In this document: positions 1-5,730 of the stretch, in pieces
How positions within the stretch are numbered: the first letter of the stretch is position 1
Layout of the letters: every line of letters starts with the position of its first letter
Assembly (NCBI GenBank): GCA_947503395.1
Contig: CANNDP010000047.1
Coordinates: 1 to 7,122, forward strand
Source: Actinomycetota bacterium
GTDB taxonomy: Bacteria; Actinomycetota; Actinomycetes; Nanopelagicales; Nanopelagicaceae
Reading direction: 5' to 3'
Length of the DNA: 7,122 nucleotides
Notes under the pieces: generated by a model
Databases searched by the model: none
Told to the model about the DNA's origin: nothing
What the model saw: the letters and a program-made list of their open reading frames with translations, nothing else
Program-made: the position numbers and the translations under genes

Positions 1-1090
1 CAACGCGAGCAAAAGTTGGGTCCTGGAACCAGGCGATGTTGCTGCCCAATATTTCATTTACTGCGCCGAATTCTGTGTTGAACATACCGCCCCAGATCAA
101 TATCGACATAACACTCGGCATGGCATAGGGAAGAATCAATATTGATCGATAAATTCGACGACCTCTGATTGGTTTATTTAAGGCAAGAGCTAAAAGAAGT
201 CCGAAGGCAAATTGCGTTAGAACAGTCAGGGTAGCGAAAACTACTGTCCAGATAAATACCGAAATTAAAGGGTCCCTGACCCGATCATCATTTACAAGGC
301 GAACATAGTTGGTAAACCAAGCCGGATCTCGCCACCCTGGTTCAAGAAAATCTGATTTATCATCAGGATTAACATAATTTCCATTGCCATTATCTCGATA
401 AATAGCATCACTTATAAGGCTGCGAAAAATATCTTGTTGTGGCAAGTATTCTAAGCTTTGGCGAAATACCGCTCCAACATTTAAGTTCTCCACAGTAATG
501 AAATATTCACTGTTATAGAAATAACGTTTTGTTGCTGCCTTACTTGCAGATATCTCACCTGCATCTGCCCTTATAAATCCAGTTGCACCTTGTGCCACTA
601 GGTTTTCATCAAGTTCTACTTGATTTTTCGTGAGCTCGATTCTTCGCTCTGGGGTTGAAATAAAGTAAGAGTCATTGGTGATGTCTGAAACAAGTAGCGC
701 ATCACTTTCTTGAAATTGGCCAACCACGATATCAAAAGCTGAGTTATTCTCATCAGGCTCAAGGGCTAGCGCTTTGATGCGCTCTACTGCTTCTTCTTTG
801 CCTATGTAATTTCCAGTTTTGTAATTATAGGTAGACATCACCACGGTATAAAGGATTGGAGTGATTACAAAAGCTGCCAGAAGTAGAATCCCTGGAAGAA
901 AGAACTTAAGCGGGACTGTTCTTTTGCTAAAGTAAGTGAAATTTAGTGCAAATATCGAAGCAGCTAGAAATGCCGCTATTACATACTCTCTTTTGGCGAA
1001 GGCGCTCTGCGTCAGTGTCAATAAAACAGCGCTAATTAGCGCTACTAAGCCAACCTTGATCGTGGTTGCCACTTTGCCACGGATAATCAT
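1..1090 (-). CDS. malF: Maltose/oligosaccharide ABC transporter permease MalF (N-terminal 363 residues, runs off the left edge)
   Basis: Membrane permease subunit of a CUT1 sugar importer; with MalG it would form the channel energised by an MsmX/MalK-type ATPase. The reverse strand is open from 1090 through base 1. I see three N-terminal hydrophobic segments (about residues 10-30, 35-52 and 61-84). A hydrophilic external domain of about 190 residues follows (85-273), in the place of the E. coli MalF P2 loop. Two more membrane segments follow (about 274-304 and 313-335). The stretches 'WTVVFATLTV', 'ILILPYAMPSVMSIL' and 'AWFQDPTFAR' closely match remembered E. coli MalF. The EAA loop that contacts the ATPase lies beyond the window. 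The start is uncertain: ATG at 1090 has no Shine-Dalgarno, whereas an in-frame GTG at 1108 sits just after GGAG. malF lies directly downstream of malE. Family assignment is firm; the exact sugar is not shown by the sequence. Confidence 0.93.
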   Translation of the reverse strand, partial: MIIRGKVATTIKVGLVALISAVLLTLTQSAFAKREYVIAAFLAASIFALNFTYFSKRTVPLKFFLPGILLLAAFVITPILYTVVMSTYNYKTGNYIGKEEAVERIKALALEPDENNSAFDIVVGQFQESDALLVSDITNDSYFISTPERRIELTKNQVELDENLVAQGATGFIRADAGEISASKAATKRYFYNSEYFITVENLNVGAVFRQSLEYLPQQDIFRSLISDAIYRDNGNGNYVNPDDKSDFLEPGWRDPAWFTNYVRLVNDDRVRDPLISVFIWTVVFATLTVLTQFAFGLLLALALNKPIRGRRIYRSILILPYAMPSVMSILIWGGMFNTEFGAVNEILGSNIAWFQDPTFARV

Positions 1091-1104
1091 CGAGAGCAGA
1101 GGTA

Positions 1105-1164
1105 TCACCAACTCCAATTATTTAGAACTGACTTTAGTGCAGAAAGCGAACTGACGTGGTCCAT
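1105..1164 (-). other. Possible 19-codon leader ORF ahead of malF (speculative)
   Basis: An ATG at 1164, inside the loop of the 13-bp hairpin, opens a 19-codon frame (begins MDHVSS, ends NNWSW). Its TGA overlaps the alternative malF GTG start as GTGA, the usual arrangement for translational coupling. There is no convincing Shine-Dalgarno and the frame is short enough to arise by chance. It is recorded because it bears on which malF start is real. Confidence 0.2.
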
Positions 1165-1181
1165 AAGAACCACGTCAGTTC
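1148..1181 (-). repeat. Perfect 13-bp stem-loop between malE and malF
   Basis: GAACTGACGTGGT (1148-1160) and its exact reverse complement ACCACGTCAGTTC (1169-1181) flank an 8-base loop. In the malE-malF transcript this would fold into a stable hairpin after the malE stop. No U-run follows it on either strand, so a simple intrinsic terminator is unlikely. An mRNA-stabilising or attenuating role, like that of the REP elements between E. coli malE and malF, fits better. The structure is seen directly; the role is inferred. Confidence 0.8.
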
Positions 1182-1191
1182 AACTACTTCA

Positions 1192-1209
1192 TCTTGATTT
1201 AGATCAAGA
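1192..1209 (-). repeat. Second stem-loop, 7 bp with a 4-base loop, just after malE
   Basis: TCTTGAT (1192-1198) and ATCAAGA (1203-1209) form a perfect inverted repeat around a 4-base loop. It begins 15 bases after the malE stop codon. With the larger stem-loop at 1148-1181 it makes two consecutive hairpins in the malE-malF gap. No T-run follows on the minus strand. It would probably act as a 3'-end stabiliser for malE mRNA or a partial attenuator. Confidence 0.6.
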
Positions 1210-1224
1210 CTTTTCTACTACTGA

Positions 1225-2475
1225 CTATAGATCGTTAGTGGCAGCCTTGAGATTTGCTCGCCAGATAGCGGCCAACTTCTTAGCTTCCTTAACAGGATCT
1301 TTGCCATCAACTAGGACTGCAGTCCAGTAAGCAGGAGCTGAATCCCAGTAGCTAGTGCCGCTAGGTCCATTCAAAATTGCTCCAACCTGAGGAACGCTGG
1401 CAGCAGCTGCAGAGGCACCAAATCCTTTTTGGCCATCTGTAACTGTTGCATCTGTTGAAGCACCCTTTTCAGCTGGTGGACGCTTTTCATTTAATTGATA
1501 AGCAACCTGACCAGCAGTTGATCCGAAGAAATCAACAAGTAGAGACTTAGCTGCTGCCTCTACGCCATTTGATGCTGCAAATGTTGTTAGAAGTGCACCA
1601 GATACTGATCCGAATGCATTTCCACTCTTACCTGAAGTACCTGGAACTGGCATTAGATTCATAGTGAATCCCTTTGCCTTGTAATCATTCCACTCCCAGT
1701 TTCCAATGATTGCGAAAGGAACGCTTCCGGCTAGGAAGTTGTCCTTGCAACCAGTGTCTGTTGCTGGGAAGAAGCCGTTGCTCTTCTTGCCATCCATTAG
1801 GAACTTCTTGACATTGCCACCAAACTCATTTGGATTAAATGACTTTGCCTTATTTATTGTTCCGTTTGGATTGAAGTAATAAGCATCAGCTCCGAGTGCT
1901 GAAAATACTGAGTGCGCGCCCCATGACATACCGCCACCGGCTACACATAGACCAGCCTTAAGGCTCTTGGAAGTCTTGTTGGCCTTGTAGTAATCAACCA
2001 TTTCACCAAATGACTTTGGAGCAGAAGTTACAAGCTTGGTGTTGTAAATCATTGCCACGTTGTTTACGTCAACGGGAATTCCATACAACTTCTTCTTATA
2101 AGAAAGATCATAGAACTGGGATGCTGAGAATCTGGCGCGCTGTGAAGCGGTCAGAGTTAATGGAGCTAGCTTTCCATTCTTAGCAAGTGTTGGGACCCAG
2201 TCATTAGCACCAACTACGATATCTGGACCAGTAGTTGCTGTTGCCTTATCGATCGCATCTTTTAACGCATCGAAGTTAGCAAATGACTTTACAGTTACGG
2301 TATATCCCGGAACCCAGTCACCTTTTGTTGCTAGTGTCTTTGTAAGATTTGGTCCGCGTGATTCATCTGCCCAAACAACAATTTTTGTGTTGGCTTGAGC
2401 TGGTGTGACAGCAAGACCTGCTGCAAGAGCAAGTGTTGCTAGTACTGCGAACCCTCTAAAGAATTTCTTCTTCAT
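1225..2475 (-). CDS. malE: Maltose/oligosaccharide-binding protein MalE (secreted, no lipobox)
   Basis: Extracytoplasmic solute-binding protein of a CUT1 ABC importer, 416 residues. The N-terminus is a classical signal peptide: MKKKFFR, a hydrophobic core to about residue 23, then AQA with likely cleavage after A28 by signal peptidase I. No cysteine lies at the cleavage site, so it is not an evident lipoprotein. Blocks aligning by eye with E. coli MalE include GPDIVV (83-88), YGIPVDVNNVAMIYN (131-145), FLAG...GNWEW (247-262) and the C-terminal AYWTAVL (382-388). W260/W262 and W384 sit where E. coli MalE has sugar-stacking tryptophans, and W185 lies near the aromatic position of Y155. C177 and C243 are the only cysteines and could form a disulfide. 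The start at 2475 is chosen because GGAGG lies 8 bases upstream and the signal peptide begins there; a longer open frame to 2526 adds residues without signal character. malF follows 134 bases downstream. Confidence 0.93.
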   Translation of the reverse strand: MKKKFFRGFAVLATLALAAGLAVTPAQANTKIVVWADESRGPNLTKTLATKGDWVPGYTVTVKSFANFDALKDAIDKATATTGPDIVVGANDWVPTLAKNGKLAPLTLTASQRARFSASQFYDLSYKKKLYGIPVDVNNVAMIYNTKLVTSAPKSFGEMVDYYKANKTSKSLKAGLCVAGGGMSWGAHSVFSALGADAYYFNPNGTINKAKSFNPNEFGGNVKKFLMDGKKSNGFFPATDTGCKDNFLAGSVPFAIIGNWEWNDYKAKGFTMNLMPVPGTSGKSGNAFGSVSGALLTTFAASNGVEAAAKSLLVDFFGSTAGQVAYQLNEKRPPAEKGASTDATVTDGQKGFGASAAAASVPQVGAILNGPSGTSYWDSAPAYWTAVLVDGKDPVKEAKKLAAIWRANLKAATNDL

Positions 2476-2483
2476 TAATTTTT

Positions 2484-2488
2484 CCTCC
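2484..2488 (-). promoter_or_regulatory. Strong Shine-Dalgarno of malE
   Basis: GGAGG on the minus strand, 8 bases before the ATG at 2475. It settles the start codon against the upstream in-frame ATG at 2526. It is one of the two clear ribosome binding sites in the window; several other genes look leaderless. Confidence 0.85.
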
Positions 2489-2525
2489 ATGGAAGTATCT
2501 ACAGCGAGGGGCTGCAGAGAAGGCA

Positions 2526-2554
2526 ATTCCAGCCCTAAGCGAGGAGCCCGTCAA
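2526..2554 (-). promoter_or_regulatory. Candidate malE promoter
   Basis: On the minus strand TTGACG (2549-2554) is followed after 17 bases by TGGAAT (2526-2531). This would start transcription near 2519, giving a leader of roughly 43 bases that includes the GGAGG site. The -35 box is good; the -10 box is weak because it lacks the conserved A at position 2. An inverted repeat abuts its upstream edge. Confidence 0.4.
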
Positions 2555-2575
2555 GGCAGAATGGCCCTATCTGCC
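2555..2575. repeat. Inverted repeat abutting the malE -35 box
   Basis: GGCAGA (2555-2560) and TCTGCC (2570-2575) form a perfect 6-bp inverted repeat with a 9-base loop, directly upstream of the TTGACG box. The position suits a regulator binding site for the sugar operon. It could instead be a hairpin in the 3' tail of citA mRNA, but it is not followed by a T-run. Confidence 0.4.
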
Positions 2576-2604
2576 AGCCATCTTGGGGGGTTACTTATTT
2601 GTTA

Positions 2605-2621
2605 TAAAGGACTTGCCTTTA
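2605..2621. repeat. Inverted repeat between citA and malE
   Basis: TAAAGG (2605-2610) and CCTTTA (2616-2621) are perfect inverted arms around ACTTG. It starts 17 bases beyond the citA stop codon. As a citA terminator it is weak (6 bp, A-rich rather than T-rich downstream on the minus strand); as an operator it would lie about 50 bases upstream of the malE -35 box. Nothing else coding is visible in the 2476-2637 gap. Confidence 0.35.
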
Positions 2622-2637
2622 CACGCTAGTTTTCAGA

Positions 2638-3753
2638 CTAGAGGTGAAGCCCTGAAACGCTCTCATCCCAGCCCTTAACATCCTCAGGCCTTCTTGGCGC
2701 CTTACCGATATATCGAGCAGATGGCCTAATTAAGCGACCTGTTCTCTTCTGCTCCAAGATATGGGCAGACCAGCCAGCAGTTCTTGCTGAAGTAAACATT
2801 GGTGTGAACATATGTCCTGGAACTTCAGCAAAATCAAGAAGAACAGCGGCCCAGAATTCAACATTTGTCTCCAAAACTCTATCTGGTCTTCTCTCGCGTA
2901 ATTCTGCTAACGCTGCATCTTCTAGCGCTTTAGCAACTTGATAACGAGGTGCGCCAAGTTCTTCACAAGTTCTACGAAGCGTTCTAGATCTTGGATCTTG
3001 CGCGCGATAAACGCGATGGCCAAAGCCCATCAAGCGTTCACCTTTATCCAATAACTCTTTTACATATGCTCTTGCATCTCCACGTTTTTCAACTTCTTCA
3101 ATCATATGCAAAACTCTTGAAGGAGCGCCGCCATGAAGTGGGCCAGACATCGCTCCAATTGCTCCAGATAAAGCAGCTGCAACATCCGCACCTGTTGATG
3201 CAATTACTCTTGCAGTAAATGTTGAGGCATTCATGCCATGCTCTGCAGCAGAGACAAAGTAGGCATCAATTGCGCGAACATGTTTTGGATCTGGCTCTCC
3301 TCGCCAGCGAATCATCATTCGCTCAACGACGGTATGAGCTTTATCAACCTCAGCTTGAGAAACCATTGGCTGCCAAGTTCCGCGGGCAGATTGCGCGACA
3401 TATGAAAGCACCATAACTGATGCTCTAGCTAGATTACTTCTAGCTTCTTCATCTGAAATATCTAGAAGCGGCTTTAGCCCCCATGCTGGAGCAAGCATTG
3501 CAATCGCTGATTGCACATCAACTCTTACATCACCTGAGTGAATTGGAATTGGAAATGGTTCTGCTGCTGGAAGACCAGGATTAAATTCATCATCAACTAG
3601 TAAGCCCCAGACATTGCCAAAGGTGACTCGACCAACTAGATCATCAATGTCTACGCCGCGATATCGCAGCGCACTTCCCTCTTTATCCGGCTCTGCAATC
3701 TCTGATTCAAAAGCGATTACCCCTTCAAGGCCCGGCTTAAAGTCTTCATTCAT
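2638..3753 (-). CDS. citA: Citrate synthase 2 (CitA-type)
   Basis: Condenses acetyl-CoA with oxaloacetate to citrate in the cytoplasm, the entry step of the TCA cycle; 371 residues, normal for short-type citrate synthases. Visible motifs are EHGMNAST (H172), GPLHGGAP (H207, catalytic), the signature GFGHRVYRAQDPR (H246, R247) and the C-terminal HILEQKRTGRLIRPSARY. Where most citrate synthases have the catalytic Asp in 'NVDFY', this protein has NVEF (E299); from memory mycobacterial CitA and other actinobacterial paralogues share this. The start at 3753 is chosen because conserved sequence begins at MNEDFKPGLEGVIAFE and a leaderless-type promoter sits at the right distance. A longer frame to 3798 adds 15 unlikely residues. 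It is divergent from pdxH, an arrangement I recall from Streptomyces. Methylcitrate synthase is an alternative but less likely reading. Confidence 0.93.
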   Translation of the reverse strand: MNEDFKPGLEGVIAFESEIAEPDKEGSALRYRGVDIDDLVGRVTFGNVWGLLVDDEFNPGLPAAEPFPIPIHSGDVRVDVQSAIAMLAPAWGLKPLLDISDEEARSNLARASVMVLSYVAQSARGTWQPMVSQAEVDKAHTVVERMMIRWRGEPDPKHVRAIDAYFVSAAEHGMNASTFTARVIASTGADVAAALSGAIGAMSGPLHGGAPSRVLHMIEEVEKRGDARAYVKELLDKGERLMGFGHRVYRAQDPRSRTLRRTCEELGAPRYQVAKALEDAALAELRERRPDRVLETNVEFWAAVLLDFAEVPGHMFTPMFTSARTAGWSAHILEQKRTGRLIRPSARYIGKAPRRPEDVKGWDESVSGLHL

Positions 3754-3760
3754 GCGCCGT

Positions 3761-3789
3761 ATTCTCCACTTAATACCCCGCTGGGCCAA
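3761..3789 (-). promoter_or_regulatory. Candidate leaderless promoter of citA
   Basis: On the minus strand TTGGCC (3784-3789), a 17-base spacer, then GAGAAT (3761-3766) ends 7 bases before the ATG at 3753, the spacing expected when transcription starts on the start codon. GGAG 10 bases before the ATG is a poorly spaced alternative ribosome binding site. On the opposite strand TATTCT (3760-3765) overlaps this -10 box and could serve pdxH. Confidence 0.45.
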
Positions 3790-3806
3790 ATGAGGCAAGG
3801 CAAAGA

Positions 3807-3820
3807 TGCCAAGGCTGGCA
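3807..3820. repeat. Small inverted repeat in the citA-pdxH divergent region
   Basis: TGCCA (3807-3811) and TGGCA (3816-3820) flank AGGC. The motif GGCAA also occurs at 3794-3798, 3799-3803 and 3817-3821. The cluster lies between the two divergent starts and could be a regulator site, but the arms are only 5 bp. Confidence 0.3.
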
Positions 3821-3840
3821 AAGTGACGTTAGATACACCT

Positions 3841-4506
3841 ATGGCAGAGAGCCCAGAGATAAGCCGTGAGGCAATATCAGCGATGCGCCGCTCATATGGC
3901 GAGGTTGGAATTACTGAAAGCTCAATAAATCCTGATCCATTTGCGCAATTTTCTCTCTGGTTAAAAGAGGCTGCAGCAAATTCCATGATCATTGAGGCCA
4001 ATGCCATGGTGTTATCAACTCTTGGCCAAGATGGACCAAGCTCGCGAACTGTGCTTCTAAAAGATGTTGATCAGAATGGCTTCACCTTCTATACCAATTA
4101 TCAATCAGATAAATCTCGTCAGATCCAAGCAAATCCAAAGGTCTCACTACTCTTTCCTTGGTATCCAATGGAGCGCCAGGTAATAGTCATAGGAAGTGCA
4201 AGCAAGATAGACAGTTCAGAGTCAGAGAAATACTTTGCTACTCGTCCCTGGTCTAGTCAGATTGGCGCACTTGCTAGTAGCCAATCAGAGGTTATCGAGT
4301 CAAGACAGGTCTTAGAGGAGCGCTTTAAAGAATTAGCTGAGAAATACCCGCAAGGCAGCGTTGTGCCAAAGCCAGAGAATTGGGGTGGCTATCTCGTTAA
4401 GCCAAGCAGTGTTGAATTCTGGCAAGGGCGATATTCACGCTTGCATGATCGACTTCGCTTTAATCTAAGCGGTTCCAATTGGAGCCTTGAGCGACTCTCC
4501 CCATAG
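3841..4506 (+). CDS. pdxH: Pyridoxamine/pyridoxine 5'-phosphate oxidase
   Basis: FMN-dependent oxidase that converts pyridoxine or pyridoxamine 5'-phosphate to pyridoxal 5'-phosphate, using oxygen; cytoplasmic homodimer. The frame of 221 residues is close to E. coli PdxH (218). Family blocks are MRRSYGEVGI near the N-terminus, SSRTVLLKDVDQNGFTFYTN (FMN region), VSLLFPWYPMERQVIVIG, the 'RPWSSQIGALAS' block, and the C-terminal signature EFWQGRYSRLHDR. The start at 3841 places 14 residues before MRRSYGEV, as in E. coli PdxH. ATGs at 3790 (17 residues longer, overlapping the citA -35 region) and 3883 are alternatives. None has a Shine-Dalgarno. TTAGAT ends 6 bases before 3841 and is a weak leaderless-type -10. 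serC follows 12 bases downstream, so the two are surely co-transcribed. Confidence 0.95.
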   Translation: MAESPEISREAISAMRRSYGEVGITESSINPDPFAQFSLWLKEAAANSMIIEANAMVLSTLGQDGPSSRTVLLKDVDQNGFTFYTNYQSDKSRQIQANPKVSLLFPWYPMERQVIVIGSASKIDSSESEKYFATRPWSSQIGALASSQSEVIESRQVLEERFKELAEKYPQGSVVPKPENWGGYLVKPSSVEFWQGRYSRLHDRLRFNLSGSNWSLERLSP

Positions 4507-4518
4507 GATTTGGCAATT

Positions 4519-5640
4519 ATGTCTGAGATAAAAATTCCAGAAAATATCAAGCCTAGTGATCCACGATTTGGTTGTGGTCCTTCAAAGATTCGTCCTGCAG
4601 CTCTTCAAGTTTTGGCAGGCCCTGGATCAAAAATTCTTGGCACCTCTCATCGTCAGAAGGAAGTTAAAAGCGTAGTTTCGCGCGTTAGAAGTGGTCTTAG
4701 CTCCCTCTTTGATCTGCCGCAGGGATATGAAGTAGTGCTTGGAAATGGCGGCTCTACTGCCTTTTGGGATATCGCAACCTTTGGCCTTATTGAAAAGAAA
4801 TCGCAGCACTTATCATTTGGTGAGTTCTCATCTAAGTTTGCTCAAGCTGCTAAAGAAGCGCCATTTCTTGATGAGCCAAGTGTTATTAAGTCTGAGCCAG
4901 GAACTCATCCGCAGGCAGTTTTTGAAGCAGGGATCGATGCTTACTGCCTAACCCATAATGAAACCTCAACTGGTGTTGCGATGCAGATTAAGCGCCCAGC
5001 AAAGAGTGATGGCGCTTTAGTTTTAGTTGATGCCACAAGCGCAGCAGGTGGCCTAAGTGTCTCTCCTAGTGAATTTGATGCCTATTACTTTGCTCCGCAG
5101 AAATCTTTTGCCTCAGATGGTGGGCTCTGGATCTCGCTAATGAGTCCTGCTGCTATCGAGCGAGTGGCAAAAATTAAAAGCTCTGGAAGATGGGTGCCAG
5201 CATTCTTTGATTTAACTATCGCCATTGATAACTCACGACTTGATCAGACCTATAACACTCCAGCAGTTGCTACTTTGATCTTGCTTGCTGAACAAATTGA
5301 GTGGATGAATCAAGGTGGCGGAATGGCTTTTGCTGCTGGTAGATCTGCAAAGTCTGCCGAAGTTATTTATAGCTGGGCAGAGAAAACTTCATACACCACC
5401 CCATTTGTCACTGATCCAGCAATGCGCTCTAATGTTGTTGCAACGATAAATTTCTCAGATGATATTGACGCCCTAGAAATCGCTAAAGTCCTTCGAGCAA
5501 ATGGAATCTTAGATACCGAGCCATATCGCAAACTAGGTAAGAATCAGCTGCGAGTTGGGATGTTCCCAGCAATTGATCCAGAGGATATTAAGGCTCTGAC
5601 TAAATGCATCGAATATGTGGTTGAAAACCTTAAAAAGTAA
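4519..5640 (+). CDS. serC: Phosphoserine aminotransferase
   Basis: PLP-dependent class V aminotransferase that makes 3-phosphoserine from 3-phosphohydroxypyruvate and glutamate, the second step of serine biosynthesis; cytoplasmic. The protein has 373 residues and matches the actinobacterial form closely: PRFGCGPSKIRP (15-26), GTSHRQ (41-46), GNGGSTAFWD (75-84), AHNETSTG-like THNETSTG (145-152), DATSAAGG (171-178, D171 contacting the PLP ring nitrogen) and APQKSFASDGG (192-202) with the Schiff-base lysine K195. 'QTYNTPA' and 'EPYRKLGKNQLRVGMFPA' complete the family pattern. ATG at 4519 is preferred: AGGA, overlapping the pdxH stop, lies 10 bases upstream, and the TTG at 4510 has no site. It is downstream of pdxH, which makes its cofactor. 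A membrane microprotein gene starts 9 bases after its stop. Confidence 0.96.
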   Translation: MSEIKIPENIKPSDPRFGCGPSKIRPAALQVLAGPGSKILGTSHRQKEVKSVVSRVRSGLSSLFDLPQGYEVVLGNGGSTAFWDIATFGLIEKKSQHLSFGEFSSKFAQAAKEAPFLDEPSVIKSEPGTHPQAVFEAGIDAYCLTHNETSTGVAMQIKRPAKSDGALVLVDATSAAGGLSVSPSEFDAYYFAPQKSFASDGGLWISLMSPAAIERVAKIKSSGRWVPAFFDLTIAIDNSRLDQTYNTPAVATLILLAEQIEWMNQGGGMAFAAGRSAKSAEVIYSWAEKTSYTTPFVTDPAMRSNVVATINFSDDIDALEIAKVLRANGILDTEPYRKLGKNQLRVGMFPAIDPEDIKALTKCIEYVVENLKK

Positions 5641-5642
5641 GG
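5628..5642. terminator. Hairpin at the serC stop: weak terminator for the MFS gene and mask of the microprotein ribosome binding site
   Basis: CCTTA (5628-5632) and TAAGG (5638-5642) are perfect inverted arms around AAAAG. Read on the minus strand, the hairpin is followed by TTTTC, so it may end the MFS transcript 56 bases past its stop; with 5 bp it is weak. Read on the plus strand, the TAAGG arm is most of the AAGGA ribosome binding site of the gene at 5650, so it could be opened by ribosomes finishing serC. Both roles are inferred. Confidence 0.4.
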
Positions 5643-5649
5643 ATAAATA

Positions 5650-5730
5650 ATGAATTACAAGACAAGAAGAATTGTGACCCTGGTAATACTTTTTAGCTTA
5701 GTCTTTTTTGTTCTCATAAGTGGGCTCTAA
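5650..5730 (+). CDS. Single-span membrane microprotein, 26 residues, unknown function
   Basis: I do not recognise a family. An ATG at 5650, 9 bases after the serC stop, is preceded by AAGGA (5639-5643) at an ideal 6-base distance. The 26-codon product begins MNYKTRR and continues as one unbroken hydrophobic stretch (IVTLVILFSLVFFVLIS) ending in GL. This is the layout of a single membrane span with a positively charged cytoplasmic N-terminus. The last 10 codons and stop overlap the 3' end of the convergent MFS gene with codon boundaries in register. It most likely shares the pdxH-serC transcript. It could be a stability or assembly partner of a membrane protein. The ribosome binding site and composition make chance less likely, but conservation is untested. 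Confidence 0.6.
   Translation: MNYKTRRIVTLVILFSLVFFVLISGL

Noticed and set aside
936..1154. Plus-strand frame of 72 codons
   Set aside because: It lies opposite the malF start and the hairpin region, has no ribosome binding site or family character, and malF on the other strand explains the sequence.
1148..1181. The 13-bp hairpin as an insertion-sequence end or intrinsic terminator
   Set aside because: No transposase or target duplication is present, and no U-tract follows on either strand.
2405..2629. Plus-strand frame of 74 codons opposite the malE signal peptide and its upstream region
   Set aside because: No ribosome binding site; its first half is the antisense of the malE N-terminus and its second half covers the malE promoter region.
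2991..3416. Two plus-strand frames inside citA, rich in Leu, His and Gln
   Set aside because: Biased composition typical of an antisense shadow; citA is unambiguous on the minus strand.
3750..4007. Minus-strand 85-codon frame opposite the 5' part of pdxH
   Set aside because: It overlaps citA and pdxH, has no motif, and pdxH family blocks account for this region.
4627..4951. Short frames on both strands inside serC
   Set aside because: Shadows of serC, whose conserved blocks cover this stretch without a break.
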